From: Clostridiaceae bacterium M8S5
GTDB lineage: Bacteria > Bacillota > Clostridia > Tissierellales > MCWD3
Reading direction: 5' to 3'
Assembly (NCBI GenBank): GCA_029227815.1
Contig: CP118523.1
Span: forward strand, 3,410,001 to 3,474,000
DNA: 64,000 nt
The notes under the pieces are model-generated. The model had not been told where the DNA came from, did not search any database, and saw only the letters and a program-made list of their open reading frames with translations. This document shows, one piece after another, positions 45,409 to 54,540 of the stretch. Numbering within the stretch: position 1 is the first letter of the stretch; every line of letters begins with the position of its first letter. A program made the translations under genes and the position numbers.

Positions 45409-48400
45409 CTATATATAGTTTTCTATAATATTTATATATAGATCAAACAACTCTTCTACCTTTTGAGAGTTCAATCTTAATGAATCATAATAACACCTAA
45501 TACTTTTCTTCTCTAGTGATATTGCTATATCGAATAAATCATAATCTATTCTTCTTAATTGCGTGCCAAATAAAATCATTGCTTCATCTGCTTTCTTATT
45601 GCTTTTAAAATGACTTAAATCATCCATAGTTATATCTTCTAAGCAATCCTGACTTGCTAGTTGCTTTGCAATTTCTACTAAATTATTGTACTTTGATATC
45701 TGTATCGTTGCTTTATAAATATTTATATTGGTCATCTGTTTTGTTGTATAAATGTTAATTATATCTGTATTGTTTATTTGGTGAATTAAGTACATATAGT
45801 AAGATAATAATATATACTCTTCATCTTCATCGAATTTTTTTAGTGCTTTTATAGTCGAATCTCTAAACTCATATTCAATATTATCTACATATATATCACT
45901 TACCTTAAAATAATCATTTGGTAAGTTTACGTAGCTATTTTCAATATTGGCTTGATTATTTATGCTACTTATATAGCGTGATAATTCCATTATAGTAGGA
46001 TTGGCAAATATATCTGTTACTTTAATTTTGCTACTATACTCTCTTTGGACTATATTTAACATATTTATCAATAATAGCGAATTTCCACCCAAATCAAAAA
46101 AATTATCTTCAACTCCTATTTCGTTTATTTTTAAGATATCCTCCCAAATTTCAAGTATTTTCTTTTCTACTTCTGTACATGCAATACTGTAATCATTTTG
46201 AAGGCTAGGTCTGTGAGTATTTATCTCAGGTAGATTCTTTCTATCTTTTTTTTCATTTATGGTTCGTGGCAATTTTTCCATATATACAAATCTATCTGGT
46301 ATCATGTAATGAGGAACTTTCTTAGCTAATTTTCTTTTCAAAACTGCTACATTTAACATTTTCTTTGATTCATAATACGCCACTAGACTTTTATTATTAT
46401 CTATAATTTTTACATCGCATATACATTGAGATATATCTTCTATTTTGCTAATATGGTTTTCTATCTCTTTTAGCTCTATTCTATAGCCCCTTAATTTAAC
46501 TTGATAATCACTTCTTCCTATAAAACTAAGTTCTCCGTCTTCTGTCCATTTTACGATATCTCCTGTTTTATACAATATTTTATTTTCGTCAAAAGGACTA
46601 TTTATAAATCTTTGCTTTGTAAGCTTTGTTTTCCCTAAATATCCTCTAGCTATTCCGCTTCCACTGAGATATAACTCTCCTCGTACACCCACTGGTTGTA
46701 TACGCATTTTATTATCTAATACATATGCTCTTGTATTTTTTAAAGGTTTACCTATAGTTATATTTTCGTTATCTTCTATTTCTTTAGTACTACACCATAC
46801 GGTAGCTTCTGTTGGCCCATAGACATTATATATTTTTAAATCATTATGTTTAGTTACTTTTTGTAACTTTTCATCAAATTCTTCACCACCTACTATTAAT
46901 GTTTTTAAACCACTCAAAAAATTCATTCCTAATGTATCTATCAACATATTTAATCTTGATGGTGTAAGTTGTAATATGTCGACATGGTTTTCCCTAATTA
47001 ATCTTTCTATGCTATGTGGATCTACAGTCTCTTCATGTGATGCTAAAACCATTGTTAGTCCTTTTGCTAAGGCTAAAAGAGACTCTAGTACAAATATGTC
47101 AAATGTAATAGTTGTTAATGATAATAATTTCTGCTCTTGCTTAAACTCTATTTTGTCTGTAATTGATAATATAAAACTCATCAAATTTTTATTACTTACA
47201 ATTACACCCTTAGGATTTCCTGTAGAACCTGAGGTATATATTATGTAAGCATTTTGATTTAAATCGCATTTATTAATAGGCTTTATTTTGTTCTCTAGAT
47301 TATCTATAAGTATATCTGTCATAACTATTTGCTTTAGTGTAAGATTAAATTTTCTATCTGTTAATGCTATATTACATCTACTATCTTTTATAATATAATC
47401 TATTCTGTCTTGAGGTACAGACATGTCAATTGGCAAGTAACTTAAACCAGCCTTTAGTACACCTAACATAGCAATTATTATAAGCTCACTTCTATCCATT
47501 ACTAGCGCTACTACACCATCAATCTTTAGATTTTCTTTTATGAGGATATGCGCTATTATATCTGATCGTATTTGTAGTTCTTTATAGCTTATCGTATTAG
47601 TTTCACATTTTATTGCTATCTTTTCTGGATGTTTTATTTCTTGCTTGTTAATCATTTCTATTATATTCTCTTTAATATCCATATTACTTATAAACTGATT
47701 ATTGAATCCATTCAAAATTTTGTCCTTGTCTGATTTAGATAATATATTTATATCTTTAAGTTTTATATCCTCGTTACTGTATACTACGTTTTTGATAATA
47801 TTATCTATACTATTGAGCATATTTTCTATTGTGGTACTTTTATATAAATCTGTTGAATATTCTAATTCAATAGTTAACATGCTTTCTTCTTCTAGTACGG
47901 TCATTGTGATATCAAATTTAGATGAATACCTCTTGACTATTTGTCTTTCTCCAAAATCTAAGTTATTTATTTTTTGCAATATAAACATGACATCAAAGAG
48001 CTGACTCCTACTTAATGATGGTTTAATATCTAAATCTTGAACTACCTTGTAAAGTGGATATCCTTGATTCTCAATTGACTCAAGTAAATTATTTTTTTGA
48101 TATTGCATTAAATCCCTGAATGACATACTATCTTCTATTTTACTTCTAAGTGGCAAAGTATTAACAAACATTCCTAGTGTGCTTTGTATATCTGCATGAC
48201 TTCTACTTGCTATCGGTGTTCCAACTATTATATCCTGTTGCTTGGCATATCTATGTAAAAATACTAAAAATACTGATATCATAAATGAATACATCGTGCT
48301 GTTTTCAGCTAATACAATTTTATTAATTTCTCTACATAATTGATTGTCTAATTTTTTTGTAATGCTATCGCCTTTAAATGATCTTATTGGCTTTCTTGGG

Positions 48401-50799
48401 TAATCTGTATCTAGCCCAAGTGTAGGTATGTCTCCCTTAAAATAATCAATCCAATACTTCTTGTGCTTTTGAATGTTTTTTACTCCATGCTTTTTAATCC
48501 AAAAACTATAGTCAAGAAACGATTGGTTGTGAAATTCTTTGTTTTGGCCGTTTAGTATGGATGATAGTTTCTCTTTTATTAATTCTTGTGAACTTCCATC
48601 TAATATGATATGATGTACATCTGTAAAAAGAAACTTCTTGTCTTTAAAATCTAATATTGCTGCTCTGATAAGTGGTGCTTTTTCCAAATCAAACGGCTTA
48701 ACTAGCCTTGAAGCAATCTCTGCTACATTGGTCATCTCTCTTGGGTTATATATATATGTTGGAATCTCAAATATTACATCAGTGTTAATAATCTGCATTA
48801 TTTGCTCATCTATAACATGAAAAGATGTTTTGAATATGTCATGCTGTGATATTAATTCTATGTACGATTGCTCTAGTTTATTTACATCTATATTTTTATT
48901 TATCTCTATCAATTCTGGAAGATTATAACTTGTCTTAGTATCTTGCATATTACTAACTATATATATACTTTTTTGACCTGCTGTTAATGGGTATTGTTTT
49001 TTATAAGTTTTAGTTAATTTTTCGTATTTATTTTTTTGAGCCCTATCTACATAAACTACTATTTCGTTGATTGTCTCAGCTTTTAAGACATTTGCTATTG
49101 TCATATCTATATCATAAAATTTATGTAATTTCATTGCTAAATTAGCTGCATCTAAAGAGTTACCCCCATGTCTTATGAAACTTCTTCCCAAGTCTATATT
49201 CTCTATACATAATACCTGCTTTATTATTTTTAATATGCCTTTTTGATATCTGTCTATAAACTTATTTTCTTTATCCTTTTTGAAATTGATTGGATTTGGT
49301 AAAGCTTTTTTATCTATTTTCCCATTCAATAGATATGGCATTTTTTCTAAATATATAAAGTAGGTTGGTATAAGATGATTGGGTAGCTCACTTGTTAATT
49401 TTTGTATAATGTTGTCTTGGTTTAATATATTTACTGCTGTATAATATCCACATAGCTGTTTTTTGTTTTCAGTTATATCTATTGCTGTTATTATTGCCTC
49501 TTTAATGGGTAGTAGCTGAATCATTGCTTGCTCAATCTCGCACGGTTCTATTCTTACCCCTTGTATTTTTATCTGTCTATCAACCCTATCTAAGCATATG
49601 AAATCATTGTTATTATTTTTAGTCCCTATATCACCAGTCTTATACAGTGTTTTATTTCCTTTAGCTGATTTTATTGTTATAAAGCTTTTTTTAGTAGCCA
49701 CATAATCACAGTAATAGCCATCTGTCATATAGTTTGATTCTATATATATTTCTCCTGTATCACTCTCTTCTAGTTCATCATTCAATAAGTATAGTTTAGC
49801 ACCATCAATAGGTTTACCTATTGGTATATTATCTTTCTTTATATCTTCTTTATTTGTTACATGAAAAGCTTTTATCATAGTAGTTTCAGTAGTTCCATAT
49901 AAGTTTACTATCTTTATTCTATCTTCAAACACAGCATAAAAATGTTTTATATCAATTCCTTTCAACTTCTCACCTGATAACAATATATATTTCATTGATG
50001 CAAATATTTCACTATCGACCAATTCTCTTGCCATATTTACAAATAATGATTTGACCATATGTGTTAGAGTTATCTTTTCTTTATCTAACCAATTAATAAG
50101 TTTAAGAGGTCTATATATAATATCGTCATTTTCAGGTATGATAAGTTTACCTCCAGATAGCAAAGGTACAAATACATCTCTTAAATAAGCATCAAAAACA
50201 GGCGTTATAATTTGACTAACATTAAATCTCTCATCCACTTTAAATTGGTTTATTTCCCAATCTAGAAACTGTATTAGAGATGATTGTCTTCCAACAACAC
50301 CTTTGGGCTTACCTGTTGTACCAGATGTAAAATATATATAACAATGTTCATTGTAAATGTAATCTATTTTTTTATTCAAAGAATACGGTGGTAATTTTTT
50401 GATATATTTATAAGATATCGTTATTATTTTGATATTTAGATCTTTTAGTAACTCACTAAGCTCTTTTTCGTAGTTATCAGTTGTAATTATTACATCACTT
50501 TTGATTTTACTTAGTATATATTTAATTCTTTCAATAGGAAATTTAGGTGAAATAGGCACAAACACCTTCCCAGATTTTATCACTCCTATGATAGAGGTAA
50601 CTAGTTCTATGCTTCTGTCCATTATTAGTGCTATGTTTTTCGAATTGCATTTAATCATGTCCAATTGAGTGAAAATTTTATCTGATGATGTTTTTAGTTC
50701 TCTGTATGTTATGTGTTTTTCGCCATGTTTAATAGAGACTTTATTTGAGTGTTTATTAGCTATTTTGTCTATTCTACTATAAAGCGTCATGTTGTTCAT
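45409..50799 (-). CDS. NRPS A-PCP-C-A(Gly)-PCP with partial C-terminal C domain
   Basis: This 1796-residue synthetase has A1 (about 1-500; YFTSGTTGKPKG, YGTTETT, YKTGDIG), PCP1 (HGGNSLDAANLA), a C domain with intact HHIILDG, A2 (about 1040-1540; IYTSGSTGNPKG, YGPTEATVW, YKTGDIV) and PCP2 (DLGGNSLLLINML). Aligning pocket residues by eye gives D-I-L-Q-I-G-V-V-W-K for A2, close to the glycine code DILQLGLIWK. A1 gives D-A-R-H-L-S-L-M-I, which I cannot assign. The last 150 residues look like only the second half of a C domain (YDLFDIAISLEKKSIRCYYD), without HHxxxDG. ATG 50799 has AAGGAG eight bases upstream. Confidence 0.92.
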   Translation of the reverse strand: MNNMTLYSRIDKIANKHSNKVSIKHGEKHITYRELKTSSDKIFTQLDMIKCNSKNIALIMDRSIELVTSIIGVIKSGKVFVPISPKFPIERIKYILSKIKSDVIITTDNYEKELSELLKDLNIKIITISYKYIKKLPPYSLNKKIDYIYNEHCYIYFTSGTTGKPKGVVGRQSSLIQFLDWEINQFKVDERFNVSQIITPVFDAYLRDVFVPLLSGGKLIIPENDDIIYRPLKLINWLDKEKITLTHMVKSLFVNMARELVDSEIFASMKYILLSGEKLKGIDIKHFYAVFEDRIKIVNLYGTTETTMIKAFHVTNKEDIKKDNIPIGKPIDGAKLYLLNDELEESDTGEIYIESNYMTDGYYCDYVATKKSFITIKSAKGNKTLYKTGDIGTKNNNNDFICLDRVDRQIKIQGVRIEPCEIEQAMIQLLPIKEAIITAIDITENKKQLCGYYTAVNILNQDNIIQKLTSELPNHLIPTYFIYLEKMPYLLNGKIDKKALPNPINFKKDKENKFIDRYQKGILKIIKQVLCIENIDLGRSFIRHGGNSLDAANLAMKLHKFYDIDMTIANVLKAETINEIVVYVDRAQKNKYEKLTKTYKKQYPLTAGQKSIYIVSNMQDTKTSYNLPELIEINKNIDVNKLEQSYIELISQHDIFKTSFHVIDEQIMQIINTDVIFEIPTYIYNPREMTNVAEIASRLVKPFDLEKAPLIRAAILDFKDKKFLFTDVHHIILDGSSQELIKEKLSSILNGQNKEFHNQSFLDYSFWIKKHGVKNIQKHKKYWIDYFKGDIPTLGLDTDYPRKPIRSFKGDSITKKLDNQLCREINKIVLAENSTMYSFMISVFLVFLHRYAKQQDIIVGTPIASRSHADIQSTLGMFVNTLPLRSKIEDSMSFRDLMQYQKNNLLESIENQGYPLYKVVQDLDIKPSLSRSQLFDVMFILQKINNLDFGERQIVKRYSSKFDITMTVLEEESMLTIELEYSTDLYKSTTIENMLNSIDNIIKNVVYSNEDIKLKDINILSKSDKDKILNGFNNQFISNMDIKENIIEMINKQEIKHPEKIAIKCETNTISYKELQIRSDIIAHILIKENLKIDGVVALVMDRSELIIIAMLGVLKAGLSYLPIDMSVPQDRIDYIIKDSRCNIALTDRKFNLTLKQIVMTDILIDNLENKIKPINKCDLNQNAYIIYTSGSTGNPKGVIVSNKNLMSFILSITDKIEFKQEQKLLSLTTITFDIFVLESLLALAKGLTMVLASHEETVDPHSIERLIRENHVDILQLTPSRLNMLIDTLGMNFLSGLKTLIVGGEEFDEKLQKVTKHNDLKIYNVYGPTEATVWCSTKEIEDNENITIGKPLKNTRAYVLDNKMRIQPVGVRGELYLSGSGIARGYLGKTKLTKQRFINSPFDENKILYKTGDIVKWTEDGELSFIGRSDYQVKLRGYRIELKEIENHISKIEDISQCICDVKIIDNNKSLVAYYESKKMLNVAVLKRKLAKKVPHYMIPDRFVYMEKLPRTINEKKDRKNLPEINTHRPSLQNDYSIACTEVEKKILEIWEDILKINEIGVEDNFFDLGGNSLLLINMLNIVQREYSSKIKVTDIFANPTIMELSRYISSINNQANIENSYVNLPNDYFKVSDIYVDNIEYEFRDSTIKALKKFDEDEEYILLSYYMYLIHQINNTDIINIYTTKQMTNINIYKATIQISKYNNLVEIAKQLASQDCLEDITMDDLSHFKSNKKADEAMILFGTQLRRIDYDLFDIAISLEKKSIRCYYDSLRLNSQKVEELFDLYINIIENYI

Positions 50800-50835
50800 A
50801 AAAAATACTCCTTGCATAATCTTTTGTATTATTTA

Positions 50836-51105
50836 TTATTCTACTGACTTATTATATGCATCACACACAATATCTTTTAGATTTGAATATTTTAATAATG
50901 TATTTTTATCTAAATCATAATCATCCAAATCTATATCTAACATTCCTTCTATGGTAGCAATTAGCTTTATTGACAATAGAGAATGAAACCCTAGCTCTAT
51001 TAGATTTGTGCTATCATTAATATCTTCTATGTTTATTTTGCTCCCTAAATCTTCTGTAACTATTTTTTTTATGATCTCTTTTGTTATTTTATTTATATCC
51101 TTCAT
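50836..51105 (-). CDS. stand-alone acyl/peptidyl carrier protein
   Basis: This 89-residue carrier protein has the pantetheine-site region ELGFHSLLSIKLIATIE, where His replaces the usual Asp before Ser. It lies between the GNAT genes and the NRPS gene and probably carries a starter or a tailoring intermediate. GGGGGG precedes ATG. Confidence 0.85.
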   Translation of the reverse strand: MKDINKITKEIIKKIVTEDLGSKINIEDINDSTNLIELGFHSLLSIKLIATIEGMLDIDLDDYDLDKNTLLKYSNLKDIVCDAYNKSVE

Positions 51106-51106
51106 A

Positions 51107-51625
51107 TCAATACCCCCCTATCTTTTGATGTTTGACCCATTGGGTATAATAAAAATCTACATACTTTCCCTTTGAAATAGGCAAATTTCTGTATTTTGGT
51201 TTTCCGATCCGCTCAGGTATGTTTGAATTATCGTCTCTTATCTTAGCACTTACTTTATTCATATTTAATTCTCTAAAACAATACTCTATTATTTCTCTAG
51301 AAGCTAATGGTCCATATCCTATACAATGGTATTTCTCATCGATTATAATACTTATTTGGCATATTTTTTCTACCCAATTTATCATGCAAATATATGCATA
51401 TCCAATTACTTTATTATTCTTAGTTTTGCGAATTATCATGTCTATCCTATCAGTGCGAATACTGTTTAATATATCTTTTAATTCCATTGATTTTTTCTCT
51501 TTGTCCATGCATTCACCATATTCTTGTGTTATCATATTTGCTGGCTTAGTGCTCAATAATTTTATGACATCAGGTATATCTTTTATTCTCATGCGTGAAA
51601 TATAAAATTTATTATTATAAATCAA
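51107..51625 (-). CDS. GNAT-like protein 4 of the PKS cluster
   Basis: This 172-residue protein has a GNAT layout: YISRMRIKDIPDVIKLL, VIGYAYICMINWVEKICQISIII, GYGPLASREIIEYCFRELNMNKVSAKIRDDNSN. TTG is the only plausible start and overlaps the previous gene by eleven bases. It lies just before the ACP gene, which suggests an acyl-ACP or amino-acyl substrate. Confidence 0.7.
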   Translation of the reverse strand: MIYNNKFYISRMRIKDIPDVIKLLSTKPANMITQEYGECMDKEKKSMELKDILNSIRTDRIDMIIRKTKNNKVIGYAYICMINWVEKICQISIIIDEKYHCIGYGPLASREIIEYCFRELNMNKVSAKIRDDNSNIPERIGKPKYRNLPISKGKYVDFYYTQWVKHQKIGGY

Positions 51626-52109
51626 CTCTACCAGACTCCTTATTTTTTATTTTACTGAATATTAACACATCGTGATAAGCATAGTTTTTGTAGGTATGTT
51701 TTATTAATATTGCTTCTATATTGAATTTTAACTTTTCGCACATTTTTTTGCCTTCTATATCAAAATCATAAATCTTCATTTTTACTTTATCGTAATCATT
51801 TAAATATGTAAGTATAGTATTATAAACCTCTATGCATTCATCATTCAGTAATGCCATGTTATTGAATCTTATGTTCATAAATATAGCATCCTCATCAAAT
51901 CTATCTTTCTCTAAGAGTAATAATCCTTCTCTTTTTTTATCCCTAAATACTATATAAGATTTATTACTTTTAATTATCAGTTCTCTTATCTGTCCCTCAG
52001 ATAATGCCTCTGGCTTACTAGTTCCTATAAAAAAATTATTTGTGAAGTAATCTAAAATAGTACTTAAATTTTCATCATTTATTTTCACCAGTTGATAGCT
52101 CAATAACAT
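51615..52109 (-). CDS. GNAT-like protein 3 of the PKS cluster
   Basis: This protein of about 165 residues shows a GNAT-like order of strands and helices (SYIVFRDKKREGLLLLEKD, FMNIRFNNMALL, KKMCEKLKFNIEAILIKHTY) but a weak acetyl-CoA loop, so catalysis is uncertain. The strong GGGAGG is very close to the ATG and a TTG six bases later is possible. Confidence 0.55.
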   Translation of the reverse strand: MLLSYQLVKINDENLSTILDYFTNNFFIGTSKPEALSEGQIRELIIKSNKSYIVFRDKKREGLLLLEKDRFDEDAIFMNIRFNNMALLNDECIEVYNTILTYLNDYDKVKMKIYDFDIEGKKMCEKLKFNIEAILIKHTYKNYAYHDVLIFSKIKNKESGRVDL

Positions 52110-52126
52110 CACCTCCCAAATGAAAC

Positions 52127-52618
52127 TCAGTTTATATAATCAACAACATGTCCATAGTAGAGTGTTTCTTTGTCTAGTGCTTTACCTTCATTGCAAAATA
52201 TTTCATTAACAATACTGCTATTGTAAGAGCTCTCTGTACTTACTCCATAAACACGTTTTAATCCCAAGCAACCATGCGCAAAATCAACTATATCTTCTAT
52301 TGCTTTCATTAAATATGCATCTTTCACTATGTGAATTTCATTCTCTAATAAAGAACCTTTAATTTGACAATTATTATTTTCCCAATCAATATTATCTAAA
52401 CAAAAAAAACCAACTACATTTCCTTTTATCTCTAATGTCAAAGCAAATATTTTTCTTTGCAATAAAAGTGTTGTTATATCAGGTTTATTCCTTTTAATTT
52501 CTTCTTTTATCTTATCCATACTAGGGATAATTTTAATTATATCTTCTTGGTTAATTATCATGTCATAATATTTGTCATATTTACTCTTATGTCTGCTTAA
52601 TAAAATTTCATCTCCCAT
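52127..52618 (-). CDS. GNAT-like protein 2 of the PKS cluster
   Basis: This 163-residue protein has RimJ/RimL-like features: FALTLEIKGNVVGFFCLDNIDWENNNCQI and DAYLMKAIEDIVDFAHGCLGLKRVYGV. The start MGDEILL at 52618 is six bases after GAAGGTG, better than the ATG at 52633. Confidence 0.65.
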   Translation of the reverse strand: MGDEILLSRHKSKYDKYYDMIINQEDIIKIIPSMDKIKEEIKRNKPDITTLLLQRKIFALTLEIKGNVVGFFCLDNIDWENNNCQIKGSLLENEIHIVKDAYLMKAIEDIVDFAHGCLGLKRVYGVSTESSYNSSIVNEIFCNEGKALDKETLYYGHVVDYIN

Positions 52619-52634
52619 AATATTCACCTTCATT

Positions 52635-53120
52635 TTATCTATTTAAAAACTCATTAATTTCTTTATTAATTAAAGAATAAGTTATTGTATCCCATTTTTT
52701 TTTATTGTAAATTATATTATCTTTATCTATCATCTCTTTGCATAATCCACTTTTTCCATAAAACTCTATATCTTCTGTATCAAATTCAAATATTTCAGTT
52801 TGAATTCTTACCAATTCAGGATTTTTATCTCTTATTATATTTAAGAATTCCTTTAGCAATTTAAGTTTCATATTGTAATCTATATTTTTGATTAATTTAA
52901 ATCTGAAATAACCGTGTTCACATGTATAATTATTAAATAATCCTAATCCTATTACTTTATCCTCTTTTTTTATAAGATATGTTTGTTTGCTTAATAAAAA
53001 TAATTCTATTTCTTTTTCTGGTACGAATTTAGGGTATTTTGTCAAAAATAAAAACTCTGGGTCATCAAATAATAATACTGCCTCATTTATATTTTTTTTT
53101 GTTATTAATTCAAAATTCAC
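52635..53120 (-). CDS. GNAT-like protein 1 of the PKS cluster
   Basis: This 161-residue protein is the first full gene of the cluster. KKEDKVIGLGLFNNYTCEHGYFRFKLI and the helix KLLKEFLNIIRDKNPE fit a divergent GNAT fold, without a clear Q/RxxGxG/A acetyl-CoA loop. The start is GTG, nine bases after GAGGAG. Promoter-proximal position and tight packing with three similar genes suggest joint action. Confidence 0.55.
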   Translation of the reverse strand: MNFELITKKNINEAVLLFDDPEFLFLTKYPKFVPEKEIELFLLSKQTYLIKKEDKVIGLGLFNNYTCEHGYFRFKLIKNIDYNMKLKLLKEFLNIIRDKNPELVRIQTEIFEFDTEDIEFYGKSGLCKEMIDKDNIIYNKKKWDTITYSLINKEINEFLNR

Positions 53121-53228
53121 TTATTTTCGCTCCTCATCTATTATATTTAGAATTTACGGTTACTATTAAATATAATAAATCTATATAATTTAATCCTTGT
53201 GTATATTAATAATTACTCTTTCTATTTT

Positions 53229-53275
53229 GTAAAAGTCATGTAAAATAGCATATACTCTTTTACATGACTTTTGTT
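53229..53275 (-). terminator. hairpin between 10-codon ORF and NRPS/PKS cluster
   Basis: AAAAGTCATGTAAAA (53231-53245) pairs perfectly with TTTTACATGACTTTT (53258-53272) around a 12-base loop, starting eleven bases after the mini-ORF stop. With four Ts at its end it may terminate or attenuate. Confidence 0.65.
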
Positions 53276-53283
53276 TCTAATTA

Positions 53284-53316
53284 TTAGTATTTAGTGTGAT
53301 CATCTAAACCGTTCAT
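53284..53316 (-). CDS. 10-codon peptide ORF at the head of the NRPS/PKS cluster
   Basis: This ORF reads MNGLDDHTKY and ends in two consecutive TAA codons. The perfect AAGGAGGTG lies five bases before ATG, one of the strongest ribosome binding sites here, so it is very likely translated. A hairpin follows before the first GNAT gene. It may be a leader peptide for attenuation or a minimal ribosomal substrate of the cluster. The rest of 53121-53589 is AT-rich with the upstream promoter region. Confidence 0.55.
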   Translation of the reverse strand: MNGLDDHTKY

Positions 53317-53556
53317 TATTTCACCTCCTTATAACACATATTACATTAGAATAATGAAATTGTCGTAAATTATTATGTATATATTGAAATATTATAATGT
53401 ATGTAATATGTTTTCTTTAGTATATTTTATATTTTCACCTAATTATATCATGATTTTACTTTTTTTTTCAACATAAATTTCTATTTTTTTATAAGTTTTT
53501 AATAATAATGAAATTGATTCCAATAAAAACTACTAATATGATGTTTTTTCCAAATA

Positions 53557-53588
53557 AAAAAGACCATTTATAAAATGGTCTTTTCAAT
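53557..53588 (-). terminator. opp operon terminator
   Basis: AAAAGACCATTTTATAAATGGTCTTTTTT on the minus strand forms a stem with T-run directly after the OppF-like stop codon. Confidence 0.85.
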
Positions 53589-53589
53589 A

Positions 53590-54540
53590 TTATTTTAATT
53601 CTTTTTTATATTGCTCAAACTCTTTATTATTTGCTAAAACAAAATGTCCAGGTGTTATCTCTTTAAGCTCTGGCTTATCTGTTTCATAATCATGCATACT
53701 TGGATCATATGTTATTCTCTTTCTATTTCTTTCATGTTTTGGATCTGGCTGAGGTATAGCTGATAGTAATGATTTAGTATATGGGTGCATTGGATTTTTA
53801 TATAAATCCTCAGAATTAGCTAATTCAACCATCTTGCCGAAATACATTACTCCAATCCTATTAGAGAAATATTTAACTACAGATAAATCATGCGCTATAA
53901 ATAGTATAGTCAAGCCTAACTTCTCTTTTAGTTTGTTTAGTAGGTTTAGTACTTGAGCTTGTATCGAAACATCTAGTGCAGATATAGGCTCATCAGCTAT
54001 AACTAAGTCTGGCCTAGTAATCAATGCTCTAGCTATCCCTATACGTTGTCTTTGTCCACCAGAGAACTCATGCGGATATCTTGTAGCATGCTCTTTTGTA
54101 AGACCAACAGTGTCAAGAATATCATATATCATTTCCATCATCTCATCTTCACTGTTAACCATTTTGTTTATTTTTAACCCTTCTCCTATAATCTCTTTAA
54201 CTGTCATCCTAGGATTTAGAGATGCTATTGGATCTTGGAATATCATCTGTATACCTTGTGTTACTTCTCTTACTTGCGTTTTTGAAAGTTTACCTGATAT
54301 CAAATTACTATTGAAGTAAACCTCTCCATCTGTAGGGTCATAAAGTCTAATTATAGAACGTCCTGTAGTAGTTTTACCACAACCTGACTCTCCAACTAGA
54401 CCAAATGTCTCTCCTTTATATATCTTAAAGCTTATACCATCAACTGCCTTTACAGTTATCTTATTTTTACCACGTCCACTTGTAAAGTGCTGTTTAAGGT
54501 CTTTAACTTCTAAAACAATATCTTTTTTATCTATATTCAT
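53590..54540 (-). CDS. oppF: oligopeptide ABC transporter ATPase, OppF type
   Basis: This 316-residue ATPase has Walker A (GESGCGKTTTGRSI), signature (FSGGQRQRIGIARAL), Walker B (LVIADEPISALD) and the C-terminal oligopeptide-type extension (HPYTKSLLSAIPQPDP). It pairs with OppD, whose gene overlaps by one base (TAATG). Its position last in the operon and near the PKS head suggests no direct cotranscription because the terminator follows. Confidence 0.92.
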   Translation of the reverse strand: MNIDKKDIVLEVKDLKQHFTSGRGKNKITVKAVDGISFKIYKGETFGLVGESGCGKTTTGRSIIRLYDPTDGEVYFNSNLISGKLSKTQVREVTQGIQMIFQDPIASLNPRMTVKEIIGEGLKINKMVNSEDEMMEMIYDILDTVGLTKEHATRYPHEFSGGQRQRIGIARALITRPDLVIADEPISALDVSIQAQVLNLLNKLKEKLGLTILFIAHDLSVVKYFSNRIGVMYFGKMVELANSEDLYKNPMHPYTKSLLSAIPQPDPKHERNRKRITYDPSMHDYETDKPELKEITPGHFVLANNKEFEQYKKELK

